A stretch of 14,500 bases of DNA, taken from JBMNCR01 sp049366695 (GTDB lineage Bacteria; Bacillota; Clostridia; Eubacteriales; Alkalibacteraceae). Numbering within the stretch: position 1 is the stretch's first letter; the number at the start of each line of letters is the position of its first letter. Where the stretch lies: assembly GCA_049366695.1 (NCBI GenBank), contig JBMNCR010000117.1, positions 1-14,500 of the forward strand, read 5' to 3'. The position numbers were made by a program, and so were the translations under genes. A model generated the notes under the pieces. The model made no database searches and was not told where the DNA came from. It saw nothing but the letters and a program-made list of their open reading frames with translations. Below, one piece after another: positions 13,828-14,500 of this stretch.

Positions 13828-14500
13828 ATGAGTACAGTAACATTGACAATAGATAATAAAGAAGTAACAGTTCCTGAAGGAATTACCGTATTAGAAGCAG
13901 CTAAACTTTCTGGAATCAATATTCCGACTTTATGTTATCTTAAAGGTATAAATGAAGTAGGTGCATGCAGAATATGTATGGTTGAAGTTGGTAATAAATT
14001 GCAAGCTTCTTGCGTATATCCTGTAGCTGAAGGAATAAAAGTAAAAACCAATACACCTTTGGTTAGACAAATGAGAAAAACTGTGTTAGAGTTATTATTA
14101 GCTAACCATAATAGCAGTTGTACTACTTGTGTTAGAAATAATAGCTGTGAATTACAAACCTTAGCAAAAGAGTTAAATATTACAGAAGAAGTGTTTGAAA
14201 GACAGTATACTACAACTGTTGACGATTTTTCTGATTCTATTGTTAGGGATGATAGTAGATGTATAAACTGTGGAAGATGTGCAAATATTTGTAATAATAT
14301 TCAAAATGTTGGGGTCTTAGGATTTGTTCATCGAAGTGATAGAACTAAGGTAGGTACTGTATATGATAAATCTTTAGCTGAATTATCATGCATAAATTGC
14401 GGTCAATGTATAGTTAACTGTCCAGTTGGTGCCTTAAGAGAAAAGGATAATACTGATTTAGTATGGGAAGCGTTAGCAGATGAAAGCAAATATGTTGTAG
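13828..14500 (+). CDS. hydA: [FeFe] hydrogenase catalytic subunit, N-terminal part (cut by window end)
   Basis: The frame is open at the window edge; 224 codons are visible. An N-terminal plant-type ferredoxin domain holds a [2Fe-2S] cluster (C36, C47, C50, C62). A His-ligated [4Fe-4S] site follows (H94, C98, C101, C107). Next is a two-cluster ferredoxin domain (C145, C148, C151, C155 and C188, C191, C194, C198). The last residues, LVWEALADESKYVV (211-224), match the lead-in to the H-cluster domain of group A [FeFe] hydrogenases, which is why hydrogenase is preferred over NuoG or a formate-dehydrogenase subunit. The H-cluster cysteines themselves lie beyond the window. It starts with ATG 2 nt after the HydB-like gene, preceded by AGGTAGGTG. 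Together with the two upstream genes it would form a HydABC-type cytosolic NADH-linked hydrogenase. Confidence 0.88.
   Translation, partial: MSTVTLTIDNKEVTVPEGITVLEAAKLSGINIPTLCYLKGINEVGACRICMVEVGNKLQASCVYPVAEGIKVKTNTPLVRQMRKTVLELLLANHNSSCTTCVRNNSCELQTLAKELNITEEVFERQYTTTVDDFSDSIVRDDSRCINCGRCANICNNIQNVGVLGFVHRSDRTKVGTVYDKSLAELSCINCGQCIVNCPVGALREKDNTDLVWEALADESKYVV

Noticed and set aside
13828..14500. NuoG subunit of respiratory complex I
   Set aside because: The iron-sulfur pattern is shared, but the segment at residues 211-224 leads into an [FeFe]-hydrogenase H-cluster domain, and no membrane Nuo genes are seen in the visible operon.

Overview
The window is AT-rich, densely coded and almost entirely on the + strand. 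A SleB/YpeB spore-germination pair points to an endospore former. A group A [FeFe]-hydrogenase operon and an exported flavin reductase point to a strict anaerobe. Together with strong AGGAGG-type ribosome binding sites, this suggests a Clostridia-class member of the Firmicutes. I cannot name the genus.

Layout. (1) 107-2175: sleB and ypeB, the spore-cortex lytic enzyme and its partner, probably co-transcribed and followed by a hairpin. (2) 2297-4393: a monocistronic unit for a lipoprotein flavin reductase (FMN-binding domain plus FAD fumarate-reductase-like domain). It has a promoter of the MerR-activated type (19-bp spacer filled by an inverted repeat) and a strong terminator. (3) 4454-9144: a tight group of polA (proofreading-dead DNA polymerase I), an RluA-type pseudouridine synthase, recU (Holliday-junction resolvase) and rnhA (RNase HI). 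Gaps are 9 and 23 nt, then a 4-nt overlap. Three of the four process replication or recombination intermediates. (4) 9302-10939: a nucleoside/uridine-kinase-like protein fused to the TGS and editing-domain folds of threonyl-tRNA synthetase, with most editing residues replaced. (5) 11061-11254: a small minus-strand gene (53 codons), outside the larger open frames, ending at a perfect 12-bp hairpin shared with the convergent kinase gene. (6) 11343-11951: 5-formyltetrahydrofolate cyclo-ligase with its own extended -10 promoter. (7) 11974 to the window end: a hydrogenase operon of a NuoE-like subunit (HydC), a short NuoF-like subunit (HydB) and the N-terminal third of an [FeFe] hydrogenase (HydA), cut by the window edge.

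Functionally, regions 2 and 7 both concern disposal of reducing equivalents: extracytoplasmic reduction of an unknown acceptor, and NADH-linked H2 metabolism. The most unusual points are: the exported flavin reductase appears to lack three of the substrate-binding residues of true fumarate reductases and sits behind a MerR-type promoter; HydB lacks the extra iron-sulfur domains of electron-bifurcating hydrogenases and has an altered FMN/NADH-site motif; and there is an unrecognised conserved-looking small protein. No CRISPR array, tRNA, rRNA, insertion sequence or phage gene was seen.
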